23,156 bases of DNA, taken from NCBI GenBank assembly GCA_037445875.1, contig JBBIJR010000057.1, positions 1 through 23,156 of the forward strand. Reading direction: 5' to 3'. The DNA is from JBBIJR01 sp037445875 (lineage in GTDB: Bacteria; CLD3; SB21). Below the pieces are notes generated by a model. That model made no database searches, was not told where the DNA came from, and was given only the letters and a program-made list of their open reading frames with translations. Both the position numbers and the translations under genes were made by a program. Shown here one piece after another: positions 14,846 to 22,647 of the stretch. Each line of letters starts with the position of its first letter. The stretch's first letter is position 1.

Positions 14846-16207
14846 ATGTGTCGGTCATTTCGTTTCATTGTTTGTACCATGCTGGGAGCTTTTGTGATCA
14901 TGCCCATCCATCAGCCCACGCGGGCGTCAGACTCGGCGGACCGAATCTTTCCGTTCGAGATGAAGACGTTCCGGTTGGAAAACGGTCTTCAGGTCATTGC
15001 CATCCCGTACCCCAGCCCGGGCATTGTGGCCTATTACACAGTGGTGCGGGCCGGATCGCGCAACGAGGTGGAACCCGGCAAATCGGGTTTTGCGCATTTC
15101 TTTGAACACATCATGTTCCGCGGGACGGAGAAGTATCCTGCGGAGAGCTATTCGAGGGAACTGAAGCTCCTGGGCGCCGACAACAACGCCTTCACGGACG
15201 ACGATTGGACCTGTTACCATACCGTACTGCCTGCCTCCGGTTTGGAAAAAATTGTCGATATGGAGGCGGACCGGTTCATGAACCTCAAGTACTCCGAGGA
15301 GGACTTCAAGACAGAAGCGGGTGCGATCCTCGGCGAGTACAACAAGAACTACTCGGGGCAGTTCCTTGCCGTGTTTGAACGCCTGCAGGAGTTGGCGTTC
15401 AAGAAACACACGTACGGCCACACCACGATCGGCTATCTGAAAGACATCAAGGCCATGCCGAATCAATACTCGTACAGTCTTGAATTTCACGACCGTTGGT
15501 ATCGTCCGGAACACTGCACGGTCATCGTAGTAGGGGATTTCTCGTTCGAGCGTCTGGAGCCTTTGATCCGGCAGCACTACAGCGGTTGGAAACGCCGGGA
15601 CTACCGCCAGACCATTCCGGGCGAGGAGGAACAGAAGGAAGCACGCAGGGGGACGATTGGATGGTTGAGCCCCACCTTACCGCTATTGGTCAGAGGTTAC
15701 AAATCCGCACCGTTCAGTGTGGAGAACAAAGACTACGCGGCCCTGGATGTCGTGGGAGCGTATGTGTTCGGCGAGACGTCCGAGCTCTATCGGGAACTCG
15801 TGATCGAAAAGCAGCTGGTGGAGTTCCTCGGTATGGAGAACCCGGCCCGGCGCGACCCCCATCTGTTCTATGTTTATACGCGCGTCAAGAAGGAAGAGGA
15901 CGTGGCCTATGTCGAACAGGCCATCGACCGGGCGCTGCAAAAGGCCCGGACGGAAGTGATGGACGAATCTACGCTCCGGGCGATACAATCGCGCCTCAAG
16001 TACTCCTTTGCCATGAGCCTGGATAATCCGGACCGCGTGGCGGTCACGATCGGCTACTTTGTCAATCTCACCGGCGATCCCAACTCGGTCAATGACTTGT
16101 ATCGGAGGTACGATGAGTTGACGACCGCAGATGTCCGGGATGCGGTTCGCAGATTCTTCGATGCGACCCGAAGCACGACCGTCGTTCTGAGACACAAGAA
16201 GAACTAA
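14846..16207 (+). CDS. M16-family zinc metallopeptidase, catalytic subunit
   Basis: The protein has 453 residues from the chosen start, with an N-terminal signal peptide (about residues 1-27, cleavage near ARA-SDS), so it is probably periplasmic. The inverted zinc motif H84-F-F-E87-H88 lies in GFAHFFEHIMFRGT. The third ligand is expected 80 residues after H84, and Glu164 in GEYNKN falls exactly there. The N-terminal active half-domain (about 40-235) is followed by the inactive second half (about 240-450), ending TTVVLRHKK. Total length is that of half-size bacterial M16 enzymes, which work as pairs. The next gene, 24 bp downstream, is the matching non-catalytic partner. The two probably form a heterodimeric clamshell that degrades peptides in the cell envelope. 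Confidence 0.93.
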   Translation: MCRSFRFIVCTMLGAFVIMPIHQPTRASDSADRIFPFEMKTFRLENGLQVIAIPYPSPGIVAYYTVVRAGSRNEVEPGKSGFAHFFEHIMFRGTEKYPAESYSRELKLLGADNNAFTDDDWTCYHTVLPASGLEKIVDMEADRFMNLKYSEEDFKTEAGAILGEYNKNYSGQFLAVFERLQELAFKKHTYGHTTIGYLKDIKAMPNQYSYSLEFHDRWYRPEHCTVIVVGDFSFERLEPLIRQHYSGWKRRDYRQTIPGEEEQKEARRGTIGWLSPTLPLLVRGYKSAPFSVENKDYAALDVVGAYVFGETSELYRELVIEKQLVEFLGMENPARRDPHLFYVYTRVKKEEDVAYVEQAIDRALQKARTEVMDESTLRAIQSRLKYSFAMSLDNPDRVAVTIGYFVNLTGDPNSVNDLYRRYDELTTADVRDAVRRFFDATRSTTVVLRHKKN

Positions 16208-16231
16208 CCACCACTTGCCAGAGGACATGCT

Positions 16232-17731
16232 ATGCGAACGACTACGCGGGCCGCGATTGTCTGGGCGGCCGTTCTCGCATTCCTCGGTTCCTGCGGACCG
16301 AAGGATTCGCACATGAAGTTGATTGTCGACAAGAACGATTCAAAGATCATTTCATTTCGTATTCAGTTTCAGGTCGGGGCCAAGGACGATCCTCCCGGGC
16401 AGGAAGGGGTAAGCGTCCTGACGGCCGCGATGATCGCGGAGGGTGGCTCTGCCTCGATGAGTTATCAGGAGGTGAAGAAGGCGCTCTATCCTATGGCGGC
16501 GGTTTTCCGTGCCGATGCCGACAAGGAAGTGACCACGTTCGTGGGGCAGTGTCATGCGGACAGTCTCGAGAGTTTCTATCGGATCGTGTCCGGCCTGATT
16601 CTGCAGCCCCGTATGGACTCCTCGGACTTCAAGCGCAACAAGGAGAACCAGATCAGTTATCTGAAGAACACGCTGCGCAACAACAACGACGAGAGTCTCG
16701 GCAAGTGGGCGCTACAGACCGAGATCTACCGCAATCATCCATACGGACACGTGGACGAAGGTACCGTGGCCAGCCTGGAGAGGATGACCCCGGAGGATGT
16801 CAAATCGTTTTATGCACGGCACTATGCGCGCAATCGCATCGTCGTCGGTCTCGCGGGCGATGTTTCAGCTGCTTTTACGCGGAAAATCGAAGAGGACTTC
16901 GCGCGCTTGCCTGTGTCTACGGAGGCGAAGGTTGCCCTGCCTGCTCCCGCCCCGATCCAGGACCTGGAAATACTGATCATCAAGAAGGAGGCGATCGCCA
17001 CCGCCATCTCGATGGGGTATCCGGTCGGAATCAACCGCTCCGGCGATGAGTTTTATCCGCTCTTTCTGGCGAACTCGTACCTGGGCGAGCACCGCACCTT
17101 CAATGGTGTGCTGCAGGACCGGTTGAGAGAAAAGCGCGGGATGAATTACGGCAATTACTCGTACGTAGAAAATTTCGTCCAGGACGGCGGTACGACGTTC
17201 GTGCTCCCGAACATACCGAGGGAGCAGCAGTATTTCTCGATCTGGATCCGCCCCGTGGTGCACCAGAACGCGCTCTTTGCCATCCGCTGTGCGATCTACG
17301 AATTGAACAAGCTTGTCGAACGCGGTCTGACGCAGGAACAATTCGAGATGAACCGGCAGTTCGTCATCAACTACTCGAAGCTGTTCGTGCAGACGCAGAC
17401 GCGTCGGCTCGGTTATGCCATGGACGCCCACTGGTACGGGACGGAGCCTTTCCAGTCCAAACTGGAGAAGGAGCTCAACACGCTTACGGTCGAGCAGGTC
17501 AATGCCGTTATCCGGAAGAACCTCCAGGCCAGGAACCTCAAGATCGTCGTTGTGACGAAGGACGCAGAGGCCCTGCGCGATGCCCTGTTGAGCGGAAAGC
17601 CGTCGCCGATCTTTTATCCGTCGGCGAAGCCTGCTCAGGACATTCTTGACGAGGATAAGATCGTGGAAAACTACCCGTTGAACATCAACAAGGACAAGAT
17701 ACGGATCGTGACGACGGACCAGCTCTTCTGA
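16232..17731 (+). CDS. M16-family non-catalytic partner subunit (lipoprotein)
   Basis: The protein has 499 residues. The N-terminus ends in AFLGSC, a good lipobox (Leu-Gly-Ser-Cys), so it is probably a lipoprotein of the periplasmic face of the inner or outer membrane. The fold follows M16 peptidases throughout. At the site equivalent to HxxEH it reads GVSVLTAAMIAEGG, with all three residues replaced (Val, Ala, Ala), so it cannot bind the catalytic zinc. The second half keeps the VLQDRLREKRGMNYGNYSY block (about residues 294-312), where inactive partners carry the Arg/Tyr residues that complete the substrate pocket. AGAGGA precedes the ATG by about 7 nt. The pair with the upstream catalytic subunit resembles characterised heterodimeric M16B proteases. 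Lipid anchoring of the inactive partner would tether the whole enzyme. Confidence 0.9.
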   Translation: MRTTTRAAIVWAAVLAFLGSCGPKDSHMKLIVDKNDSKIISFRIQFQVGAKDDPPGQEGVSVLTAAMIAEGGSASMSYQEVKKALYPMAAVFRADADKEVTTFVGQCHADSLESFYRIVSGLILQPRMDSSDFKRNKENQISYLKNTLRNNNDESLGKWALQTEIYRNHPYGHVDEGTVASLERMTPEDVKSFYARHYARNRIVVGLAGDVSAAFTRKIEEDFARLPVSTEAKVALPAPAPIQDLEILIIKKEAIATAISMGYPVGINRSGDEFYPLFLANSYLGEHRTFNGVLQDRLREKRGMNYGNYSYVENFVQDGGTTFVLPNIPREQQYFSIWIRPVVHQNALFAIRCAIYELNKLVERGLTQEQFEMNRQFVINYSKLFVQTQTRRLGYAMDAHWYGTEPFQSKLEKELNTLTVEQVNAVIRKNLQARNLKIVVVTKDAEALRDALLSGKPSPIFYPSAKPAQDILDEDKIVENYPLNINKDKIRIVTTDQLF

Positions 17732-17764
17732 TCGCACCGATCGACGTCCGGGCGGCCAGCCAAC

Positions 17765-18844
17765 ATGGGCAAGAAAATCAGGAAAACGAAACAAACCGCG
17801 AAGCGCAGACCCGGAAGGATGGACGGTGATGCCCGGCGTCCCCTTGCGTTCTTGACCGCCGCCGACCTCCCGCTGCAGAACTTCGAACCGACACCGCAGC
17901 AAAAGAAGGAACTGCTGTACCTGATGCTGCTCAATCGGGCGTTCGACGATCGGATCTCCACGCTGTACCGTCAGGGCAAGATCATCGGCGCCGCGTACGG
18001 CAGCCGGGGACAGGAAGCCACCAGCGTCGGCTCGGCCTATGCGCTGGGCCCGCACGATGTCGTGGGGCCTCTCATTCGGAATGCGGGATCCATCATCGTT
18101 CGAGGTCTTCCCGTGAGGAACTTTCTTTCCAATTTCGTCGGACGCGTTACCACTCCAACGAGGGGAAAAGACGGCAATTCACACCTTGGGGATCTCAAGC
18201 TGGGCGTCTTCGCACCCATTTCCCATCTCGGAAGCCTGGTCATCAACCTGGCGGGGTGTGCTCTTGCTTTTAAACTCAAGAAAGAGCCGCGGGTCGCCCT
18301 GACCTACATCGGCGACGGAGGAACGAGCACGGCGGAGTTCCATGAGGGTATGAACATGGCGGCGGTCTGGAAGCTGCCGTTCGTATGCATCATCGAGAAC
18401 AACAACTGGGCTTATTCCACTCCGACAGGACGGCAAGCGGCACTTACCGATTTCGCCCTGAAGGGCAAGGCCTATGGTATCGAAGCCGTAGTCATGGACG
18501 GCAACGACGTTTTCGAAGTCTTCGCCGTCTCACGGTACGCTATTGAAAAGGCGAGAAGCGGCCTGGGGCCCGTCTTAATCGAGTCGAAAACGATGCGTAT
18601 GAAAGGGCACGCGGAACACGACGACGCATCCTACGTTCCCCCGGAGCAATTTGACGAATGGCGCCAAAAAGATCCCATCCTGCGCGCCGAGCGCCGGCTG
18701 GTCGAGCAGGGCATGCTGACCCAGACGGAGCTTGAGGAACTGCAGCGCCGCGTGGCCTCCGAAATGGAAGAAGCGGAGGCGTTCGCGTTGAACGCGCCGT
18801 TTCCGGACCCGCAAGACGCCGTCCGCGGCGTCTATAGCGATTAG
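17765..18844 (+). CDS. pyruvate/2-oxoacid dehydrogenase-type E1 component, alpha subunit (paralogue 2)
   Basis: This is a 359-residue second E1-alpha. The ThDP motif GDGG (183-186) to E211-N212-N213 is intact, with TAEFHEGMNMAAVWKLP between, and MKGHAEHDDASY matches the cofactor-ordering loop. It shares blocks with paralogue 1 (RQGKxxGxAY, GxxEATxVGSAY, the C-terminal RGVYxD) but differs elsewhere. It has a longer basic N-terminal tail (about 45 residues), PLIRNAGSIIVRG in place of PMHRDLGVHFARG, and SLVINLAG where most E1-alpha have a Pro (AMIPVAVG in paralogue 1). These differences lie near the active-site entrance and subunit contacts, so it may accept another 2-oxoacid or be a regulatory copy. 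No Shine-Dalgarno is obvious. A later ATG at 17819 exists, but its GGAAGG directly abuts it. Confidence 0.9.
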   Translation: MGKKIRKTKQTAKRRPGRMDGDARRPLAFLTAADLPLQNFEPTPQQKKELLYLMLLNRAFDDRISTLYRQGKIIGAAYGSRGQEATSVGSAYALGPHDVVGPLIRNAGSIIVRGLPVRNFLSNFVGRVTTPTRGKDGNSHLGDLKLGVFAPISHLGSLVINLAGCALAFKLKKEPRVALTYIGDGGTSTAEFHEGMNMAAVWKLPFVCIIENNNWAYSTPTGRQAALTDFALKGKAYGIEAVVMDGNDVFEVFAVSRYAIEKARSGLGPVLIESKTMRMKGHAEHDDASYVPPEQFDEWRQKDPILRAERRLVEQGMLTQTELEELQRRVASEMEEAEAFALNAPFPDPQDAVRGVYSD

Positions 18845-18897
18845 ATCAAGCAGCCTGTGAGAGACATGTACCGAACCAACCGAAGGAAACCCATGGC

Positions 18898-19542
18898 ATG
18901 AGACTGGACAAGATTATCCAGGCCCTGCTGCCCCACGACGAGAAGTTCTACGGCTTCTTCGAAGACGCGGCGCAATGCCTGATCCGTACGTCCGAGCTGA
19001 TGAAGCAGCTTACCGCCCCGACATTCGTCGAACGTGAGAATGTGGTCCGCCAGATCCATGAACAGGAACATCAGTGCGACGCGATCACGCACAAGATTTT
19101 CGGTGAACTGAATGCCACCTTCGTGACACCGTTTGACCGTGAGGACATTCACCATCTGGCGAGCGCCCTCGACGACGTGCTCGACTACATGGACGGAAGC
19201 GCGGGCCGATTTGTCCTTTACAATCTCAAGGAATGCCCGGATGATATGCTGAAGCTGATCGACATCATCCACCAGCAGGTGCAAGAGCTGCAGGTAGGCA
19301 TTTCGTCGCTTCGCCACCTGGACCGGCCGGAGAGGATGCGCCAGGTCATCGAGAAGATCAACGAGCTGGAGAATCAGGGAGACGCCATTTTCGAAGAATC
19401 CGTCGCCCGGTTGTTCGAGGTGGAAAAAGATCCCATCCAAATCATTAAACTGAAGGAAATATACGTCGGCCTCGAGACTGCGACGGACAAGTGCGAAGAC
19501 GCGGCCAACGTGTTGGAATCGCTCCTGATCAAGCACGCCTAG
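18898..19542 (+). CDS. DUF47 family protein (PhoU-like, phosphate-transport accessory)
   Basis: The protein has 214 residues, almost entirely helical, matching the DUF47/TIGR00153 family related to PhoU. Helices carry the paired acidic/His patches of the family: QIHEQEHQCDAITHKIF (about 57-73), FDREDIHHLASALDDVLDYMD (about 84-104) and the second-half KINELENQGDAIFEES and VGLETATDKCEDAANVLE. These E/D-xxx-D motifs bind metal clusters in PhoU proteins. Length is standard. Members are usually next to a PiT phosphate permease and are thought to control it; no PiT gene lies here. Instead a PafA-like phosphatase starts 10 bp downstream, which keeps a phosphate theme. An AAGGA lies about 10 nt before the ATG. 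Confidence 0.9.
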   Translation: MRLDKIIQALLPHDEKFYGFFEDAAQCLIRTSELMKQLTAPTFVERENVVRQIHEQEHQCDAITHKIFGELNATFVTPFDREDIHHLASALDDVLDYMDGSAGRFVLYNLKECPDDMLKLIDIIHQQVQELQVGISSLRHLDRPERMRQVIEKINELENQGDAIFEESVARLFEVEKDPIQIIKLKEIYVGLETATDKCEDAANVLESLLIKHA

Positions 19543-19552
19543 AGAGGTCGGT

Positions 19553-21229
19553 TTGTTGATATCCCGAATTGCCGCATTGGGGCTGGGGGTTTTCCTGTCC
19601 ATCGTGGTAGCGTGCCGCTCCGAAGTGCCCTCCAGGCGGCCTCCGCGACTGGTCGTTGTCATCTGCATCGACCACGCTCGCTATGACTTCCTCACACGGT
19701 TTCAGCCGTATTTCTCCGAGAATGGTTTCCGTAAGCTGACTCGCGAAGGCGCCTGTTTCGTAAACTGCCGGTATGGGCAGGCCACCACCCAAACGGCGGC
19801 GGGTCATGCGATCATGATGAGCGGCAGTTATCCGTACGTCAACGGCATCGTCGCCAACAAATGGTACGACCGCTCGCTGGGCCGAATAGTGTATGCCGTG
19901 GAAGATTCCGCGGTCCGTATCGTTGAGGGAGGGGATGAACCGGCGGCTTCACCCCGACGCTTGTTAGGCACCAATCTGGCCGATCAGCTCAAGCTGCATT
20001 CGGGCAATCGAAGCAAGGTCTTTTCCGTGTCGACCAAACCCCGCTCTGCCGTCCTGATGGGCGGCCATTTTGCCGACGCCGCCTACTGGATTGACCACCG
20101 CCTCGGCCGCTTCGTGACATCCACGTACTACATGGACGCCTATCCGCAATGGGTTCGAGAGTATCGGGATCGTCATCCACTGACGGAGTGGTTCGGCCGG
20201 GAATGGAAACCCGTTCTCGATCCGTCCCTCTATCCGGCGGCCTCCTCCACCGTCCGTTCCCGCTACGAGGTCAAGTACGGCATGAGCGATGCGTTCCCTC
20301 ACCGTATCGGTTCCGGCAGGGAGCCCGATACTACGTACTTCCTGGCCCTTCGCACCTCGCCGTTCGGCATCGAAGCCGTCCTTCGGTTTGCGAGAGAACT
20401 GGTGATCCGCGAGAATCTGGGTACCGATGACACGACAGACATATTGTGTCTCAGTATCAGCCCGGCGGACTATGTGGCACATCATTATGGGCCGTACTCG
20501 GCCGAGGTCATGGATCTGTTCGTGCGGATGGATCGCGATCTCGCAGAACTGTTTGATTTCCTGGACCGGCAGCTCGGGGAAAAGAATATCCTTTATGTGT
20601 TGACGGCGGATCACGGGGGGGCGCCGATTCCGGAGTACATGTCGGAGCTGGGTTACGACGCCGGTAGGGTGTCCGCCGATTCAGTCGCCCTCGTTATTGA
20701 TGGGATGCTGGCCAGGCGGTATGGCCATGCAAGAACACCGCAAGGCTATGTCGCGGCCATCGATGACCCTAACATATACTTAAATGAGACGGCTCTATCC
20801 GAAAAAAATATTGATAAAAATGAAGCTACGGAGTATATTAGCAAGTCTCTGCCGGACTTGATCCGCGGCTTTTTTCGAGTCTACGCTGCGACAGCGCTGG
20901 CAGAGGGTGCCGTCATCGACGATGACATTTCTGCGGCCGTGGCCCGGAGTTTCTACCCCGACCGCAGTGGCGACCTGATTGCGGTTCTCAATCCGTACTA
21001 CATCTGGGATGACGAGCCGGGCGTGGGGACCGATCATGGCCAGCCGTATTCGTATGATGCACACGTACCGCTGATTCTCAACGGTCCCGACTGGATTTCA
21101 GCCGGCACGTACGGGGATGCTTGTTCGCCAGCCGACATTGCGCCAACCGTGGCCGCCATTCTCGGGATCGAATTCCCAAGCCAGACGGATGGCCGGGTGC
21201 TCAGGGAGGTCTTGAAGGGTATGAGATAG
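19553..21229 (+). CDS. PafA-like alkaline phosphatase lipoprotein
   Basis: This is a 558-residue member of the alkaline phosphatase superfamily, closest to PafA, the Ca2+/Zn2+ phosphatase of Flavobacteria. Position-by-position agreement is close: metal ligand D40, nucleophile T81 in TTQTAAGHA (PafA T79), N102 in GIVANKW (N100), K162 and R164 in STKPRS (K162/R164 of PafA, which favour phosphomonoesters over diesters), D306 and H310 in PADYVAHH, D353-H354 in ADHGG, and H495 in TDHGQPY. The usual Pro two residues after the nucleophile (T-x-P-G-H) is Ala here. The N-terminus ends in VVAC (Cys21), a lipobox, so it is probably a periplasmic or surface lipoprotein. The start is TTG at 19553 (or the next TTG), with GAGAGG 5 nt upstream. 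An A/T-rich patch lies at about 20770-20845. The likely role is release of phosphate from external monoesters. Confidence 0.9.
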   Translation: MLISRIAALGLGVFLSIVVACRSEVPSRRPPRLVVVICIDHARYDFLTRFQPYFSENGFRKLTREGACFVNCRYGQATTQTAAGHAIMMSGSYPYVNGIVANKWYDRSLGRIVYAVEDSAVRIVEGGDEPAASPRRLLGTNLADQLKLHSGNRSKVFSVSTKPRSAVLMGGHFADAAYWIDHRLGRFVTSTYYMDAYPQWVREYRDRHPLTEWFGREWKPVLDPSLYPAASSTVRSRYEVKYGMSDAFPHRIGSGREPDTTYFLALRTSPFGIEAVLRFARELVIRENLGTDDTTDILCLSISPADYVAHHYGPYSAEVMDLFVRMDRDLAELFDFLDRQLGEKNILYVLTADHGGAPIPEYMSELGYDAGRVSADSVALVIDGMLARRYGHARTPQGYVAAIDDPNIYLNETALSEKNIDKNEATEYISKSLPDLIRGFFRVYAATALAEGAVIDDDISAAVARSFYPDRSGDLIAVLNPYYIWDDEPGVGTDHGQPYSYDAHVPLILNGPDWISAGTYGDACSPADIAPTVAAILGIEFPSQTDGRVLREVLKGMR

Positions 21230-21271
21230 TCCGCTTAGTGCAACAGTTACAATCTAAAGGAGTCCTTCACA

Positions 21272-21637
21272 ATGGCAGGGTTGCTCATGAACATCAAGTA
21301 TGTCTGTCTGTACGTCTCCGACTTTGACCGTGCAATTGCATTCTACCGTGATGGACTCGGTCTGGATGTAACTTATGAGGAAGACGGATTTGCGCAGTTC
21401 AATACCGAAGGTGCGATCCTGACCGTGGAACGCGGTGGCGAGAAAAGTGAGCGCCCGAAGGACTATCACAAGAACGGCATACTCCTCCAGTTCGAAGTCG
21501 AAGACCTGGAAAAGACCGTGGGGACCCTGAAATCACGGAACGTAAAGTTCACTCAGGACATTACGGAGATGGAATTCGGCCACGTGGCGATGATCGTCGA
21601 TCCGGATGGTAACCAGTTGATGCTGCTCGAGCAGTAG
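21272..21637 (+). CDS. VOC (glyoxalase/bleomycin-resistance-like) family protein
   Basis: This is a 121-residue cytoplasmic single-domain VOC protein with two beta-alpha-beta-beta-beta modules. It opens with IKYVCLYVSDFDRAIAFYRDGLGLDV, the standard first module, and ends FGHVAMIVDPDGNQLMLLEQ, the standard second, with the last Glu (120) in the usual metal-ligand position. The first ligand position, often His or Gln, is Tyr here (about residue 10), while His101 of FGHVAM is present. The metal site may therefore be altered. AAAGGAG (21256-21262) sits 9 nt before the ATG at 21272 and selects it over the in-frame ATG at 21287. VOC proteins vary widely in function, so no substrate is proposed. It sits 42 bp after the phosphatase and 23 bp before the E1-beta gene. 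Confidence 0.88.
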   Translation: MAGLLMNIKYVCLYVSDFDRAIAFYRDGLGLDVTYEEDGFAQFNTEGAILTVERGGEKSERPKDYHKNGILLQFEVEDLEKTVGTLKSRNVKFTQDITEMEFGHVAMIVDPDGNQLMLLEQ

Positions 21638-21660
21638 GGAAGGGGCCTTGCGACGACGAT

Positions 21661-22638
21661 ATGGCGACCATCACGTATCTTGAGGCGATATCGATGGGGC
21701 TGCGCGAGGAGATGCAGCGCGACCCCAATGTGTTTCTGATCGGCGAGGACATCGGCGTATACGGGGGAGCTTTCAAGGTCACCAAAGGGTTTATCGATGA
21801 ATTCGGAGCCGAGCGCGTTATGGACACGCCCATCTCGGAGGCCGGCATCATCGGGGTGTGCGTGGGCTCTGCGCTCATGGGTCTTCGTCCGGTCGCTGAA
21901 ATGCAGTTTGCGGACTTCATTTCGTGCGGTTTCAATCAGATGGTCAATCAGGCGGCCAAGATTCATTACCGGTGGGGTGAACCTGTACCTATGGTCGTTC
22001 GATGTCCGTCGGGGGGCGGGGTGCACGGCGGGCCGTTTCACTCTCAAAACCCGGAAGCGTGGTTCTTTCATGTACCCGGCCTGAAGGTGGTCACGCCGTC
22101 GACACCGTATGACGCAAAGGGCCTGATCAAAGCGGCCATTCGGGACAACAATCCGGTGCTGTACTTCGAACACAAGTATCTGTACCGGCGCATCAAGGGG
22201 GATGTGCCGGAGGACGATTATATTGTCCCGATCGGCAAGGCCGACATCAAACGGTCGGGCCGGGATCTGACGGTCATCGCATACAGCTCTGCCGTGCACT
22301 GGGCGCTGGAAGCCGCCGAAGCGGCCAGCAAGGAGGACGGGCTGGAGGTGGAAGTGGTCGATCTGCGGAGCCTGCTGCCGTATGACAAGGAAACGATCCT
22401 GGAATCGGTCAAGAAGACTAATAAGGTCATCGTTGCCCACGAAGCAACGCTGACCGGGGGCATCGGCGGGGACGTGGCCGCATTCATCAGCGAACACTGC
22501 TTTGAGCATTTGGACGGGCCGATCAAACGGCTGGCCGCCCGGGACACTCCCGTGCCCTACAGTCCTCCGTTGGAAGCCCACTTCCTCCCCAACAAAGACC
22601 GGATGCTACAACTGATCCGTGAACTGGCGGCTTATTAG
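21661..22638 (+). CDS. pyruvate/2-oxoacid dehydrogenase-type E1 component, beta subunit
   Basis: This is a 325-residue E1-beta, partner of E1-alpha in the ThDP-dependent decarboxylase of 2-oxoacid dehydrogenase complexes. It starts with ITYLEAISMGLREEM. GEDIGVYGGAFKVTKG (about 28-43) is the canonical N-terminal block, DTPISEAGIIGVCVGSALMG (about 57-76) holds the Glu that activates ThDP, and GGGVHGGPFHSQNPEAWF (about 119-136) holds the active-site His residues. The transketolase C-domain ends with the HEATLTGGIGGDVAA block. Full length, no defects seen. The two E1-alpha genes lie about 3 and 7 kb upstream on the same strand, an unusual separation because alpha and beta are normally adjacent. 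E2 and E3 are not in the window. No strong Shine-Dalgarno lies at normal spacing (a GGGAAGGGG is about 15 nt upstream). Confidence 0.94.
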   Translation: MATITYLEAISMGLREEMQRDPNVFLIGEDIGVYGGAFKVTKGFIDEFGAERVMDTPISEAGIIGVCVGSALMGLRPVAEMQFADFISCGFNQMVNQAAKIHYRWGEPVPMVVRCPSGGGVHGGPFHSQNPEAWFFHVPGLKVVTPSTPYDAKGLIKAAIRDNNPVLYFEHKYLYRRIKGDVPEDDYIVPIGKADIKRSGRDLTVIAYSSAVHWALEAAEAASKEDGLEVEVVDLRSLLPYDKETILESVKKTNKVIVAHEATLTGGIGGDVAAFISEHCFEHLDGPIKRLAARDTPVPYSPPLEAHFLPNKDRMLQLIRELAAY

Positions 22639-22647
22639 GAATTTATC

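Noticed and set aside
16865..18055. Long open frame on the minus strand (396 codons) opposite the second M16 gene and the second E1-alpha
   Set aside because: It mirrors two well-supported genes, is rich in Arg, Val, Leu and His as antisense frames of GC-rich genes are, and shows no domain or plausible start context.
21553..22581. Open frame of 342 codons on the minus strand opposite E1-beta
   Set aside because: E1-beta is unmistakable on the plus strand; the antisense translation has no recognisable motif.
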